Positions 10,177-21,507 of a stretch of 64,000 bases of DNA are shown here, one piece after another (position 1 is the stretch's first letter; each line of letters starts with the position of its first letter). The stretch covers positions 1 through 64,000 of the forward strand of contig CAVUIT010000012.1 in assembly GCA_963741625.1 (NCBI GenBank), in the 5' to 3' direction. The position numbers were made by a program, and so were the translations under genes. The notes under the pieces were generated by a model. It was not told the DNA's origin. It worked only from the letters and a program-made list of their open reading frames with translations, and did no database searches. The DNA is from CAWBBA01 sp963741625 (lineage in GTDB: Bacteria; Desulfobacterota; Desulfomonilia; Desulfomonilales; Desulfomonilaceae).

Positions 10177-10900
10177 TCCCGACTCTTGCGCCACGAGTGT
10201 GCCCTGCAGGCATGAATCCGGAAAGCTCAATTGATTATGTAAAGGGTGAATCCGCTGTTCCGATTACTACCAGAGCGGATTTGCTGCCATTTCCTTGAAT
10301 AATTCAGTCACTATCGGTTCCTTTGAAGCACTATGGTGGCGTCAGAAGCGACGCCAAGAATCTCCGCGCCAGTCATCATACCCTCAAACCCGGTGCCTTG
10401 CCCCCTGAACAGATTCGCTTCGATTGCCGATGGATTTGGAGCGAGCGATCTTCAGTGATCGCAAAAGGTTGTTCAGCGATCAGGGGCAGAAGAACTTGTG
10501 AGCCGACCAGATGAAACTAATCGCCAAGAGCTACACAGCAAACGTAATTGCTTCGCTGGAGTCCCTGAAGTCCGAAACTTGATTCAGAGGTTCGGCTAGA
10601 AATTTCCATTGACTGTGTAGATTCTCGACTGATATGCTCAAAATGAGGTAATTTTCCTTTGTTGACTCCTTCTTGGGGGGCGTTTCTAGATATAAGGTCA
10701 TCAGCGGACATCATTTCAACCGTTTCGCTGAATAAGGCCCTCGGATTAGTTTTCAGCAGACTTCTTCGGACTCAGGTTGAAATTCGGCGGCGAAGGGGAG
10801 TGGCCGTTGGGACTGTTCGAACATGCGATACATCGGCTGCCGTCAAAGAGTGAGTCCGGCAGGGATGCAAACCAAGCTTCCTGAAGCGAGGCACAGTCAG
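10177..10900. other. intergenic, nothing recognised
   Basis: About 720 bp between a CheY-like gene and the second sensor kinase. The short ORFs in it show no domain, signal peptide or family resemblance on either strand. I see no tRNA-like or terminator-like structure. Confidence 0.4.
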
Positions 10901-13900
10901 ATGAAATCATTTCCACGTTGGCTGATCGTGGCGTCGGGGCTAGCCATGCTGGCCTTGATAGGCGGAGGCTACTGGTTCTATGTCTACCAGGAGCAACATC
11001 TTCGGCAAAATTCCGAGGCCAACCTTCAGGCCGCTGCACAGTTAAAGGTGAATCAGATAGCTGAGTGGCGATCCGAACAGCTACGGGATGCCGCAGCGAT
11101 CATGGAGAGCATCTTCTTGACCGAGGCCGTGGAGCGATGGTTTGCGAACCCGCAGTCCGAGCTTGCCGAAAAGATTCTGTCCCGCTTCAGGGCAATGCAG
11201 GAGCTTTTCCATTACCGAGACGTGATGCTCGTGGACCGTGGCGGGCAGGTGCGCCTCAGTCTTAGTAAGCATCTTGGTTCACTTCACGAGGATGCAGCAC
11301 GCTGTCTGGCCGAAGCACTGCGGGAAAGGAAGCCCGTGCTCAGCGACCTGCATGCTGGCCCCGCTGATCTACCTGCCCACATTGATGTTGTGGCGCCTCT
11401 ATTCTCCGAGACTCGAAAAACCGAAAATCCGACTCGGTGCCGTAATCTTTCAGCTAGACGCTCGGCAGTTTCTCTATCCCCTGATTCAGCTCTGGCCCAC
11501 GCCAAGTCTCAGCGCCGAAACCCTACTGGTGCGAAAGGACGGAGACGCAGTCCTCTTTCTCAACGACCTGCGGCACCAGCCGGACACAGCTCTCAATCTA
11601 CGAATCCCTCTGAGCAGGAAAGATGTGCCCGCGGTTATGGCAGTGTTCGGCAAGGAAGGCATCGTTCAAGGGAAGGACTATCGAGGGGTTGACGTTCTGT
11701 CCGTCCTGAAATCCGTCCCGAATTCCCCTTGGTTCATGATTGCTAAGGTAGATGAGGAGGAAGTGCTATCCGATTGGCGATTCCGATCCATACTGATTCT
11801 TGCTCTCGTCATAGGTCTCCTGGCCTTTTTGTTCACTGCCGTAGGCATGGCATGGCAGAAAAACGGAAAAGCCCATTACAAGGAACTTTTCCTTGCGGAG
11901 GCGGCACTGCGGAAGGCGGAAGAGGGCCACCGCATCACCCTGATGAGCGTAGGCGACGGGATCATCTCCACGGACACCGACGGGCGTGTGGAACTGCTTA
12001 ACCCGGTCGCAGAGGCCCTCACAGGTTGGCGGCAAGAGGAAGCCCGCGGGAAGCCACTGGAGGAGGTCTTCCGCATCTTCAACGAGGAGACTCGCCGTTC
12101 GGTCGAAAACCCGGTGGCTAAGGTCCTGCGCGAAGGACTTGTTGTGGGTCTGGCGAATCACACGGTACTCGTGGCCCAAGACGGCACGGAGCGTCCCATA
12201 GCTGACAGCGCAGCGCCCATCAGGGACGAAAAAGGTGAAATCACCGGCGTAGTTTTGGTGTTTCGCGATCAATCCAAGGAGCGTGCCGCACTGAAGGCGC
12301 TAACAAAGCAATATGAGGAACTGGAAGAAACCCACCGACGAGCGACATTTCTCGCCGACCTAGTTGAGAAGTCATCGCAGCCCTTGGCCGTAGGCTATCC
12401 CGATGGTCGGATCGGAACTGTCAATGAGGCGTTTTGCAGACTCATCGGATACAGCAGGGATGAGTTCGCGACCACAGATTGGGCAAATGTCATTACTCCG
12501 CCGGAGTGGCAAGAAAAAGAGCGCGGCAAGTTGGAAGAACTGAACCGAACAGGCCAACCCGTGCGATACGAGAAGGAGTATGTCCACAAGGACGGCAACC
12601 GAGTTCCAGTAGAGCTATTGGTCCACCTTGTCAGAGACGACAGCGGTGCGCCACAGTACTACTATGCGTTCATAAACGACATCACCGAGAACAAACGGGC
12701 CGAAGAGGCATTGAGAAATTTGTTGGATTTCCGGCAAACCTTGATCGATGCCATTCCCAATCCGGTTTTCTATAAGGACCTTGAGAGCAAATATATTGGC
12801 TGTAATCAAGCCTTTGCGGCCCTAGTGGGTTTGCCGAAAGAAGAAGTGGTGGGAAAGTCTGTTCAAGAAGTGGTTCCCAAAGAACTGGGCGACATCTGGC
12901 GCGAAAAGGATCTGGAATTATTTGACCGTCCTCATGTCCAGGTCTTTGAATTTACTATGCGCACACCCCGATGGGACTGAGCATTCATTGGTTAATCATA
13001 AAGCACCCTTTTTTGATCCTGACGGTGCCTTAGCCGGTTTGATCGGCGTCATGGTGGATATCACGGACCGGCTACGAGCAGAGGAGGCTGTTAGGCAGAG
13101 CGAAGAATGGTACCGCGCTCTTGTGGAGAACAGTTTTGACGGAATATTCATTCAAAGAGGACCCAAGATCATTTTCGCGAATTCGCATCTTTACGACATG
13201 CTGGGTTATTCCCAGGGAGAATTGGAAGGTTTGGATCACTGGGTAATTTATCATCCGGAATACCAGGAAATCACTCGTGAGAGGGCTATGGCCCGAATGC
13301 GAGGCGAAGAGGTCGTGCCCCAGTATGAAGTGAAGTTGCAACGAAGGGATGGCTCAACGTTTGACGGAGAAATCAGTGCAAGGGCAGTGAAAGTGAAAGG
13401 TGAGCCAGGTGTGCAGGTGTGGGTCAGAGACGTTTCAAAACGAAAGCGGTCTGAAGAAGCGCAACGGCGTTTGGCAACAGCCGTAGAACAGGTCGCTGAA
13501 GCAATTGTTATCACCGACGCCCAAGGAAACATCCAATACGTTAACCCCGCCTGCGAGCGTATCACTGGGTATACACGAGAAGAGTTCATAGGTGAGAAGC
13601 CGAGCTTACTAAAAAGTGATGATTATGATGTAGCATTCTACGAGAAACTTCTGGAAACGCTCTCCAAAGGAGAGTCCTGGGCAGGTCGTTTGAGCAAGAA
13701 ACGCAAAGACGGTACCCCTTACGAGGAGGATGTCACGATCTCTCCAGTCCACGATGCTTCTGACAGAATCATCAATTTTGTTGGGATAATGCGTGACGTG
13801 ACTCAGGAAGTCCAGCCTACAAAAGCAGCTTATCCAGGCGCAGAAGATGGAAGCTGTTGGGACGCTTTCTGGTGGAATTGCACACGACTTCAACAACCTA

Positions 13901-14967
13901 CTCCAGGTCATGCTGGGTTATTCAGAATTGCTGTTGGCGGAGAAGCGGGAAGAGGACCCCGAATACGCGGACCTCTCGAAAATATTACAGTCAGCCAGGA
14001 GCGGAGCTGAACTGGTCCAGCGATTGCTTACCTTCAGCAGAAAAGTTGAGCCGAAGCCCATCCCGCTGAATCTTAACAGACGAATACTCCAAGTGGAGAA
14101 ACTTCTGCGGCGAACCATTCCCAAGATGATCGACATTCAGATGGACTTGTCAGATGACCTTGCGGAAATCCATGCTGACCCGACTCAAATGGAACAGGTT
14201 TTGATGAATTTGGCTGTTAATGCCCGTGATGCCATGCCGGATCGGGGCAAGCTCACTATTGGGACAAGAAACGTCAGCGCTCGATGAGGAATACTGCAGG
14301 ATTCATGCTGAGGCCAAGCCCGGAGAATACGTCTTGCTAACGGTTTCTGACACAGGCCACGGAATGGATAAGGCAACCATTGACCACATATTCGAGCCGT
14401 TTTACACAACCAAAGAATTGGGAAGGGGGACTGGGCTTGGCCTTGCGATGGTATACGGAATTGTGAAGCAGCATGGGGGGTACATCAGCTGTTACAGTGA
14501 AGTTGAACACGGCACGACTTTCAATGTCTATTTTCCCGCCATTGAGAGCCAAGTGGAGCCAGAGGTGGACAAGACTGGAGTAATGCCTGCCTTCGGAACA
14601 GAGACCATTCTCCTTGTTGATGATGAAGAGTTCGTTAGGGATCTGGGAGCCAGGATTCTCAGTAAATCTGGATATAAAGTGCTTACCGCCACGAACGGCA
14701 AAGAGGCATTGGATCTTTTCGAGAAGGAGCGGACGCAGATTTCCCTGGTGATTCTCGATCTGATCATGCCCGAGATGGGCGGCAAAGAGTGCCTTAAAGA
14801 GCTTCGCAAAATTGATCCACAAGCTGAAAGTCCTTATAGCTAGCGGGTTATCTGGTGACCCCTCCACGAAAGAATCCCTTGGAATGGGGACACGAGGCTT
14901 CGTCAGCAAGCCCTTTAGGATGAAAGAGTTACTCCGACAGGTTCGTAACGTGCTGGATGAGAGCTGA
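10901..14967 (+). pseudogene. membrane multi-PAS hybrid sensor histidine kinase, frame broken five times
   Basis: Joined from ATG 10901 to TGA 14965-14967 this gives about 1355 residues. Order: a membrane segment (residues about 7-27), an extracytoplasmic Cache-like sensor, a second membrane segment (near 11790-11850), five PAS domains, HisKA ('GGIAHDFNN'), HATPase_c ('NLAVNARDAM', 'GRGTGLGLAMV') and REC ('LLVDDEE', 'LDLIMPEMGG', 'VSKPF'). Breaks fall near 11410, 12955, 13816, 14278 and 14826, and each is explained by one surplus base. At 13816 the first kinase reads gtccagctac where this gene reads gtccagcctac, which shows the extra C directly. The gene is either decayed or hit by systematic insertion errors. 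A response regulator and CheY-like gene lie upstream. Confidence 0.8.
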
Positions 14968-15117
14968 TTTTTCAAGAACCATATGCCCATGTCGTTACTG
15001 AGTCAGACAGGCTCTGACATAAAACCACAGCGTTAGACCTCGTCTGGGATTACGGACTTCGAAATCGCAAGAACGCTTCGCAATTCACCGTAACGCTTAG
15101 AATGAAAGGCACGGCCA

Positions 15118-18114
15118 ATGAGATTGATGGTCGTCATTGCATTGGTGATCAACGTATTCTTGGCCTTGAGCCTAGTCTTTTTTCAAGCGACCCGCAAAAC
15201 GTACCCAGGTTTTGGCCTCTGGACCACCGGCGTGAGCTTGCTGGGTCTCGGGTATCTCTCGTTGTGTCTGAGGGGATCGGTCCCGGATTCCATCTCGATC
15301 CTCGTGGTGAATGGTGCCTTTCCACTCGGCATGGTTTTGCAGCTCGACGGGATGAGACGTTTCTTGGGACTAACTCCCATGCCGCTGCTATGGTACGCTC
15401 TTCCTGGGGGAGCCGTCGCGGCTGCGGCTGGCTTCTACTACGGATATGATTCAATAGGTTGGCGTACCTTAATCGCTTCGATAGCAATTTCCATCCCGCA
15501 TTTTGCTATGGCTTTGCTGATTCTGCGCCAGCCCGTCAGATCGAGGTCAATGTTCTATGGCGTGATCGGGACCCTGCTGGCGTTGGGTGGAGTAATGATC
15601 CTAAGCAGGGGGATATGGTCGCTCTATGTGCCACAGTTCCATATTTTTGTGGATTCTCCGGTTGAGTTCATCTTTTTTGTTTCAGTGGTTGTTCTTCAAC
15701 TAGGAGAAACCCTCACCTTTATCATGCTGAACACTGAGCGTGTCGAGAGCGAGTTGGTGGAAGCTGAGGCTGAGTTGAGGAAGACTGTTGACGGGTTGCA
15801 AAAGGCATTGGCCGAGCAGAAACGTGTGGAGGAGTCTCTTCGGGAGAGCCGAGAAAAGTACCGAAACCTCTTCAACAACGCCGAAGTAGGGATGTTCAGG
15901 ACAAGGCTGGATGGTTCCGAAGTATTGGATATCAACGACAAGGCCCTCCAGATCTTCAGCCGCACCCGTGAAGAGGTGCAGGGTAATCCCGCAGTGATCC
16001 ACTGGGTTGATCCAAGCGAACGGGAGGTGATGATCCGCAGGCTCAGTACCGATGGCCGGGTCGCCGATTTCGAGTGCAAGATGTTGAACAAGCAAGGCGA
16101 GGTGCGGATCTGCATGACCTCGTTGAGGCTCTACCAAGAGCAGGGGATCCTTGAGGGATCTGCCATCGACATCACCGAGCGGAAGCGGGCAGAAGAGAAT
16201 CTCCGTGATTCAGAGGCCCGTCTTTTGGACTTGTACGACAATGCTCCAAACGCATATTTTTCCGTGGGGACTGATGGGCTCATCAGAAAGTGTAATAAGG
16301 GTGCCGAGGAATTGCTCGGTTATCCCAGAGAAATGTTGAAAGGCAAACGGGTTCTTGACCTCTATATGGATGGTCCGGAAGGCAAATAGAAGGCGGCAAA
16401 GGTCTTTCAGAAGTTCATCTCTGGGGGACAGGTAACCAGTGCAGAGCTGCAAATGCAAAAATCGGACGGGTCGCCGGTATGGATCAGTCTCTCGGTGAAT
16501 GCGCTCCGAGATGTTGATGGAAAGGTTGTGGAAAGCCGTTCCGCGGTTGTGGACATTACGAAGCGCAAGAGGGCGGAGGAAGCCCTCAGAGCAAGTGAAG
16601 AGAAGTACAGAGCAGTTTTTGATAACGCAGGCATCGGAATAAACTTGCTTGATCGGGATGGAAGAATTCTCCAGGTGAATCAGTCATTATTGGATATGCT
16701 CGGCTATTCTGAAGAGGAGTTGCACCAACTTACCTTCTTGGACATCACCCACCCTGAGGAAAGGGAAATCTCCAAGCGCAACCTCGAAGCCCTCATGGCG
16801 GGCAAGATCGAGTTTTACAGACTTGAGAAACGTTATCTGAGAAAAGATGGCAGCATCCTTTGGGGAGACCTTAGCACTTCTGCCATTCGCGGGCCAAATG
16901 GAGGGCATTCGGGGACGATTGGGGTTATTTCAGATATCACGGACCGCAAGAAGGCCGAGCAGGAGCGAGAACAATTGAGGAACCAGCTCGCTCAGGCCCA
17001 GAAGATGGAAGCCATCGGAACGCTAACCGGCGGTATTGCTCATGAGTTTAACAACTTGTTAACTATTGTCTCGGGCTTCGCGGAGCTGCTTCTGGCGGAA
17101 AAGAATGAGAGGAATCAAGGGTTCGAAGACCTTCAGAGAATAGTGCAGGCGGCTCAGAGAGGAGCTGAACTGGTCAGGAGTCTGCTGACTTTTAGTAGAA
17201 AGTCTGAAATGAATCTCGCTGCTCTTAATCTCAACCACGAAGTGGAGCAGGTCAAGAAGCTGTTGGATCGCACTCTACCCAAGATGATAGAGATCGAACT
17301 GCATTTGTCTGAGGGGCTGAAAACTGTCGAGGCAGATTCGGGGCACATAAGACAGGTTCTGATGAATCTTGCGCTCAATGCGAGAGATGCCATGCCCGAA
17401 GGTGGCATACTAACCATACAAACGACCAACATTGACCAAGGGCATTTCTCCGTGCCATCGGGAGCAAAGCCCGGGGATTATGTGCTGCTCACCGTTTCGG
17501 ACACGGGAATCGGTATTGACAAAGAGACCTTGGATCGCATTTTTGACCCTTTCTACAGTGCGAAAGGGCTGGCGTACAAAACAGGGTTAGGACTTGCTGT
17601 GGTCCACGGCATTATTGAGCAACATGGCGGGTATATTATTTGCGACAGTAAGCCTGGGAAAGGTACCACCTTCAAGATTTACCTTCCAGCAGCGGTGGTA
17701 ATAAAACCAGACGCCGTTTCCGAAGAGGCCCAACCCCCAGGAGGAACAGAGACAATTCTGTTAGTGGATGACGAGGAATACATAAGGGATCTGGCGAGCC
17801 GCTTTCTAGATCGTGCAGGTTACCGAGTAATTACCGCTGAGGATGGGCGAAAGGCTGTGGGAGTATATGAGACGGAAAAGAATAGCATTTCACTAGTGAT
17901 TCTGGACTTGATCATGCCAAAGATGGGTGGTAGGGAGTGTCTTGAGGAACTTATGAAGGTTGAACCGAAGGTGAAAGTACTCGTCTCCAGTGGTTATTCT
18001 GACGCTGAAAAAAGAGATGACCTAATTCAGGTCGGGGCTAAAGGATTCGTAGGAAAGCCTTTTCAGATGACACAGTTGCTGAAGACCGTTCGAGAGGTCT
18101 TGGATTCGGACTGA
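15118..18114 (+). pseudogene. polytopic-membrane PAS hybrid sensor kinase with an in-frame TAG
   Basis: A single frame from ATG 15118 (AAAGG upstream) to 18114, interrupted only by TAG at 16387-16389. The first 210 residues hold about seven hydrophobic helices forming a membrane sensor. Then come a coiled coil, three PAS domains (the stop falls inside the second, after 'MDGPEGK'), HisKA ('GGIAHEFNN'), HATPase_c ('NLALNARDAM', 'YKTGLGLAVV') and REC ('LLVDDEE', 'LDLIMPKMGG', 'VGKPF'). Full length would be 998 residues. A GAG-to-TAG change is a simple explanation. The downstream part (from about 16453) could be made as a soluble kinase if reinitiated. A CheY-like gene follows 41 bp later. Confidence 0.8.
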
Positions 18115-18155
18115 TCAAAGGCGAGAGCCAAGCAGCGTGAGAACAGGTATGTCTT

Positions 18156-18530
18156 ATGGCCCAGATTCTGATCATAGAGGACGATGCCGATATTCGGAGC
18201 TTGTATACGCGGATTCTTGAACAGGCTGGACACCATGTGATAGAAGCTTCTGACGGCAACATAGGGATAAAGCTCTATCGTGAAAACCTACCAGACCTGA
18301 TTATCACAGACATTATCATGCGGGAAAAGGAGGGCTTGCAGACCATAATGGAGCTGCGACGCGATTTTCCGCAAGCGAAGATTATAGCCGTTTCCGGAGG
18401 TGGAGAGGCCATAGCGGCTTCCACCTGCCTCTATCTCGCCACGCGGTTGGGAGCACAACGCACGCTGTCTAAGCCCGTGTCAAAAACAGATTTTCTGAAG
18501 GCGATTCGCGAGGTCTTGGATGCCGACTGA
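18156..18530 (+). CDS. single-domain CheY-like response regulator (copy 2)
   Basis: A 124-residue receiver domain starting at ATG 18156, with 'IIEDDADI', the phospho-acceptor in 'LIITDIIMREKEG', 'IAVSGGG' and 'TLSKPV'. It is a paralogue of the gene at 9802; the pair share the unusual 'SGGGxxxAxxTCLxLAxxLGA' segment. It follows the third hybrid kinase by 41 bp and is probably cotranscribed with it as a phosphoacceptor or relay. Confidence 0.85.
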   Translation: MAQILIIEDDADIRSLYTRILEQAGHHVIEASDGNIGIKLYRENLPDLIITDIIMREKEGLQTIMELRRDFPQAKIIAVSGGGEAIAASTCLYLATRLGAQRTLSKPVSKTDFLKAIREVLDAD

Positions 18531-18622
18531 CGGGAGGCACCTTAGGATCTGGAACCGATTTGCCCTGTAGGTGTGATCTTTTTTCCTGCTACAAAAGTTC
18601 TGTCACAGGGGAACAGTGCGAG

Positions 18623-18865
18623 ATGACTGAGAGCTGGAACGCTGGACTCCTCGTTGTGAATGATGACCCGTAGGTAGGCGAACTTGTATATCGCTGGCTC
18701 ACGGTCAACGGTTATGAATTCAACGTGGCTTTTAGTGGCGAAGAGGCACTGAAAGCGCTGGAAGCTGGCGTCTTCCCATATTATTCACCCACTCGCCCCG
18801 AATATCCTCCCGATCCCACCTCGAAGGAACCGAGAAGAATAAAATCCGCCTTTCGCCAACGCTAA
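18623..18865 (+). pseudogene. truncated response-regulator receiver with in-frame TAG
   Basis: The frame opened by ATG 18623 reads 'LLVVNDDP', TAG (18671-18673), then 'VGELVYRWLTVNGYE' and 'FSGEEALKALEAG', which is the first 45 residues of a receiver domain like the one at 8738 ('FIGDLLGRYLTSDGY'). Similarity ends before the phospho-acceptor Asp and the frame closes at 18865. It is therefore a dead fragment. The order kinase, CheY, regulator here mirrors regulator, CheY, kinase at 8.7-15 kb, suggesting duplication of a whole signalling block. Confidence 0.65.
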
Positions 18866-19181
18866 GGATGGCACTTTCCACTGTAACCACCTTATTTTAC
18901 TGACCCGCCACCGTGGCCACAGCTAAGGTGAAAAGGGCATTTCTCGGCATCCTGACTTTAAAAACATGCGAGAACGGGCGCGCCGAATGCTATCCGAGCA
19001 GGAAACAATTGACACTATGACCGGCGGAAGAATGGAATTCACTCTGCACTTCTCCCGAGTATGGGTAACTTTTATCTCCGATCATCACACGTTCCGATAG
19101 CCGGTTTTCTAGCTGCTGTGCCCATTGTCTGACTTCCCCCGGCCGACAAGCCCTCCAGAAATAGCCCTTTCATATGCTCCC
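18866..19181. other. intergenic, nothing recognised
   Basis: About 315 bp separating the response-regulator remnant from the leader of recombination module A. No ORF, RNA or hairpin stands out. Confidence 0.35.
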
Positions 19182-19253
19182 GCCTGCATCTTCCCCTCTT
19201 CTCTATATTTGAGGGTTAGTGGGTTTCTATTGAGGGATAGAGATCAAAAGAAA
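19182..19253 (+). promoter_or_regulatory. leader of recombination module A
   Basis: gcctgcatcttcccctcttc followed by tctatatttgagggttagtggg, then 'ttgagggat' and 'gatcaaaag', is repeated almost unchanged at 29969-30040 before module B, and partly at 6448. Both full copies end just before a Shine-Dalgarno and a tiny hydrophobic ORF. It is a probable promoter or leader; 'tatatt' could be part of a -10 element, but I cannot define the promoter. Confidence 0.55.
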
Positions 19254-19263
19254 GGAGACGCCC

Positions 19264-19356
19264 GTGCAGCAATATGTTTGGTGGATCGTTATGCTGGGGG
19301 TCATTGAAGCTATTGCCAATTGGATCTACCGGAAAGCAGGTAACGGAAAGAAATGA
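19264..19356 (+). CDS. 30-residue hydrophobic peptide, module A
   Basis: GTG at 19264 behind AAAGGAGACGCCC opens a 30-codon ORF (MQQYVWWIVMLGVIEAIANW, then a basic tail ending GNGKK). It consists of one possible membrane helix with a positive C-terminus. A similar tiny membrane-type ORF stands in the same place in module B (30077). The strong ribosome site and conserved position support translation. Its role is unknown; a leader peptide or small membrane partner are possible. Confidence 0.5.
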   Translation: MQQYVWWIVMLGVIEAIANWIYRKAGNGKK

Positions 19357-19381
19357 ACGAAAGAGGAAAGGAGGCTCAAGA

Positions 19382-19573
19382 ATGCCCACGTTCAGATTCA
19401 ATTCCGAAAAGCCGTATTATCAAGATGGACGGTTGGTGAAAAAGGTGACGACCCAGCAGAGCATCAAGCTCAGCGCCACGGATTGCACCATCTTGGGGTG
19501 GACTGCGGCACGTTCGTTGGGCAAGCTGACATTTGCCCTGATTTTCAAACGCAACCCGCACCGACTGCCTTAG
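19382..19573 (+). CDS. 63-residue hypothetical protein, module A
   Basis: ATG 19382 follows a strong AAAGGAGGCTCAAGA site. The product (MPTFRFNSEKPYYQDGRLVK...) is basic, with a possible short hydrophobic stretch near residues 35-50 and a polar C-terminus. I do not recognise it. It lies 25 bp after the hydrophobic peptide and 30 bp before another small ORF, so it is probably part of the module A operon. Module B has no counterpart. Confidence 0.55.
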   Translation: MPTFRFNSEKPYYQDGRLVKKVTTQQSIKLSATDCTILGWTAARSLGKLTFALIFKRNPHRLP

Positions 19574-19603
19574 CCTTGGCGTGAAGAAGATGAGGAACAG
19601 CAG

Positions 19604-19801
19604 ATGGAATACGAACGAACAGAGCTAACCGAATGGTACGGCGAGGATGGGAGAGTAATAAAGCGGCGGCTCAGAAACGATAGATTCGTTCTTTCGGCTG
19701 GGGAACTGAACAAGGTGTGCGACTCCCTGGTCAGAATTTCTGATGGCGCTGCAAAAGCGATTGTGGCTTCCAGTCAAGGAAATCATTACCTGTTGAAATA
19801 G
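19604..19801 (+). CDS. 65-residue hypothetical protein, module A
   Basis: ATG 19604 is preceded by GAGGAACAG. The protein starts MEYERTELTEWYGEDGR and is charged, with no membrane segment and no motif I recognise. It sits between a 63-residue ORF and the annealing-protein gene, all on the same strand. It is probably a small accessory protein of the recombination operon; module B lacks it. Confidence 0.55.
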   Translation: MEYERTELTEWYGEDGRVIKRRLRNDRFVLSAGELNKVCDSLVRISDGAAKAIVASSQGNHYLLK

Positions 19802-19913
19802 TTCTGGTGAAGTATCGCCCGCCAGCAAGCAACCTAAATCTGCGCTGAGCCTGCATTCCCGCCCGCCTTAAATCTAAAGACAAACAGAATACATCAAGAA
19901 AGGAGAATCTCTA

Positions 19914-20567
19914 ATGAACAGCAACGTGAACGGCCAATTCCGCGAAGATGAGGTAGTGGTGCTACAGTCCAACATCAACGGCCAGTGGGTTGAGAATCGG
20001 CACGTAAAGGTCGGTGGAAAGCTAAGGGTGCTCCATCAAGAGAACGAGAAAGTGAGCATCAGCACCGAAGTCATAAAGCTGGAGCCTGACTGTGCCGTTA
20101 TCAAAGCCACAGTACAAACAGCAAAGGGAACCTTCACTGGCATTGGAGTAGCAACACTCAATATGGACCCTCGGATCGGCGATGCCATAGTGTCCCTCAG
20201 TGAAACACGAGCCGTTGCAAGGGCATGCAGACATGCTGGTTACGCTATGGACGCCTGCGGTGCCGAAGAGATTGCATTCGGATTTGCAGAGCCCGAAAGA
20301 GAACAAAGTGCCAACAAAAAGCCCGCATCAGTGTTCCCCGAGGGCAATGGCAACAGCAGACCTGAAACAAAACCCTCAGTTACTGGCAATGGTCGAGCGA
20401 CTCAAGCTCAATGTCGGGCATTGTACGCACTAACCAAAAGGGCCAACTACACGGACCGAGACATCGAATCGATGCTCCGACCCCTCAATGCCTCAGCCTT
20501 CCAAGACCTCACCAGAGAATCCGCCTCGCAGCTCATCAGCTCATTGCAGACACAAGTAGCTGCGTAA
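19914..20567 (+). CDS. Rad52/DdrA-like single-strand annealing protein candidate, module A
   Basis: A 217-residue protein starting at ATG 19914 behind AAAGGAGAATCT. Residues 45-120 are a compact domain with beta strands ('LEPDCAVIKATVQT', 'GTFTGIGVAT') and a helix 'SLSETRAVARACRHAGY' followed by 'GAEEI', the pattern I associate with Rad52-like annealing proteins. After a Pro/Gly/Asn linker, residues 160-215 form a helical C-terminal domain ('QAQCRALYALTKRA', 'LTRESASQLISSL') like those at the ends of phage annealing proteins. The RecB-type nuclease gene 93 bp downstream supports an annealase-exonuclease pair comparable in logic to Red beta/exo. The family call rests on pattern memory only. 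Confidence 0.6.
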   Translation: MNSNVNGQFREDEVVVLQSNINGQWVENRHVKVGGKLRVLHQENEKVSISTEVIKLEPDCAVIKATVQTAKGTFTGIGVATLNMDPRIGDAIVSLSETRAVARACRHAGYAMDACGAEEIAFGFAEPEREQSANKKPASVFPEGNGNSRPETKPSVTGNGRATQAQCRALYALTKRANYTDRDIESMLRPLNASAFQDLTRESASQLISSLQTQVAA

Positions 20568-20660
20568 ACCCGCCGAACAAAGACAGGACAAACAACCGTT
20601 ACACTTGGGGAGGACAGGATTAGTGCGTCCTGCACCTCCCCTTGAAAGGAGAACTACGCT

Positions 20661-21437
20661 ATGACAAAGGAAGAGCCTCACCTGAGCTATTCACAGATCA
20701 ACACCTACATGACCTGCCCACTCAAGTATCGTTTCTCATACATCGATGGGCTGGTACCTGACTTCACTCCCTCGGCTTTGCACTTCGGCCACGCTGTACA
20801 CTCCTGCATCCAAGCATTCTTGCAAAGTTCGCTTGAAGCTGATCCCCTTCGTTCTGATCAACTCGTGGACATCTACCGTGAGGAATGGAGGAGATTCGAT
20901 GGGCCGCCTGTTCGCTACTCAAAACGGGAGAGCGAAGAATCTCTGTTCAACACAGCCAGCCAGGTCTTCACTCTCTTCACCGAACAGCACGACCCTGGGA
21001 TTGAGATAATTGCGGTAGAAGAGGCGTTTATGCTGGATCTCACCGCCGTTTCTGAAGATTGCCCACGAGATATGCCGCCATTGATGGGCTATGTGGATGC
21101 CATCCTCAAGAACGGATCGACCGTGCTGGTAGACTACAAGACATCTGCACGTAAACCCAACGGCGACGTGAACGCCATGCAGCTCGTAGCCTACAGCTTG
21201 GCTGCATTGGATCTCGGCTATGATCCCAACGAACTCCAATACAGGTATGATTACCTGCTCAAGACAGCGAAGCCAGAGCTGGTGCGTTGTCCCGTGGCCA
21301 TAAACGACAATGACCGCAAGAGGTTCCTGAAGACCACAACGAGGGTATGGCAGGCGATCCAATCCTCGATTTTCTACCCGAACCCCAGCTATTTGTGCGG
21401 CTCATGTGCTTATCAACGGTCGTGCAAGGGATGGTAG
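20661..21437 (+). CDS. RecB-family PD-(D/E)XK nuclease (Cas4-like), module A
   Basis: A 258-residue protein from ATG 20661 (GAAAGGAG upstream). The N-terminus has 'LSYSQINTYMTCPLKYRF', the opening helix of the RecB/AddB/Cas4 nuclease class. Catalytic motifs are the Asp of 'GYVDAIL', then 'VLVDYKTSARKP' (D-x-K) and 'MQLVAYSLAA' (motif QxxxY). The C-terminus 'CGSCAYQRSCKGW', with the early Cys, fits a four-Cys iron-sulfur cluster as in Cas4. Predicted to resect DNA for the annealing protein encoded upstream. A hairpin terminator follows at 21484. The module B counterpart is at 31343. Confidence 0.8.
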   Translation: MTKEEPHLSYSQINTYMTCPLKYRFSYIDGLVPDFTPSALHFGHAVHSCIQAFLQSSLEADPLRSDQLVDIYREEWRRFDGPPVRYSKRESEESLFNTASQVFTLFTEQHDPGIEIIAVEEAFMLDLTAVSEDCPRDMPPLMGYVDAILKNGSTVLVDYKTSARKPNGDVNAMQLVAYSLAALDLGYDPNELQYRYDYLLKTAKPELVRCPVAINDNDRKRFLKTTTRVWQAIQSSIFYPNPSYLCGSCAYQRSCKGW

Positions 21438-21483
21438 AAAGGAGAGACGAATAGGCCCATAACGCAATTCCTTTTATGAAATT

Positions 21484-21507
21484 GACCGCTACTAGCGGTC
21501 TCTTATT
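21484..21507 (+). terminator. hairpin terminator of module A
   Basis: GACCGCTA-c-TAGCGGTC is followed by TCTTATT, 47 bp after the nuclease stop. The T-run is imperfect, but module B has a clear terminator at the same place. Confidence 0.6.

Noticed and set aside
10323..10514. A short ORF containing 'ALPPEQIRF', reminiscent of Lon-related AAA proteins
   Set aside because: The match is a few residues only, with no continuation in any frame.
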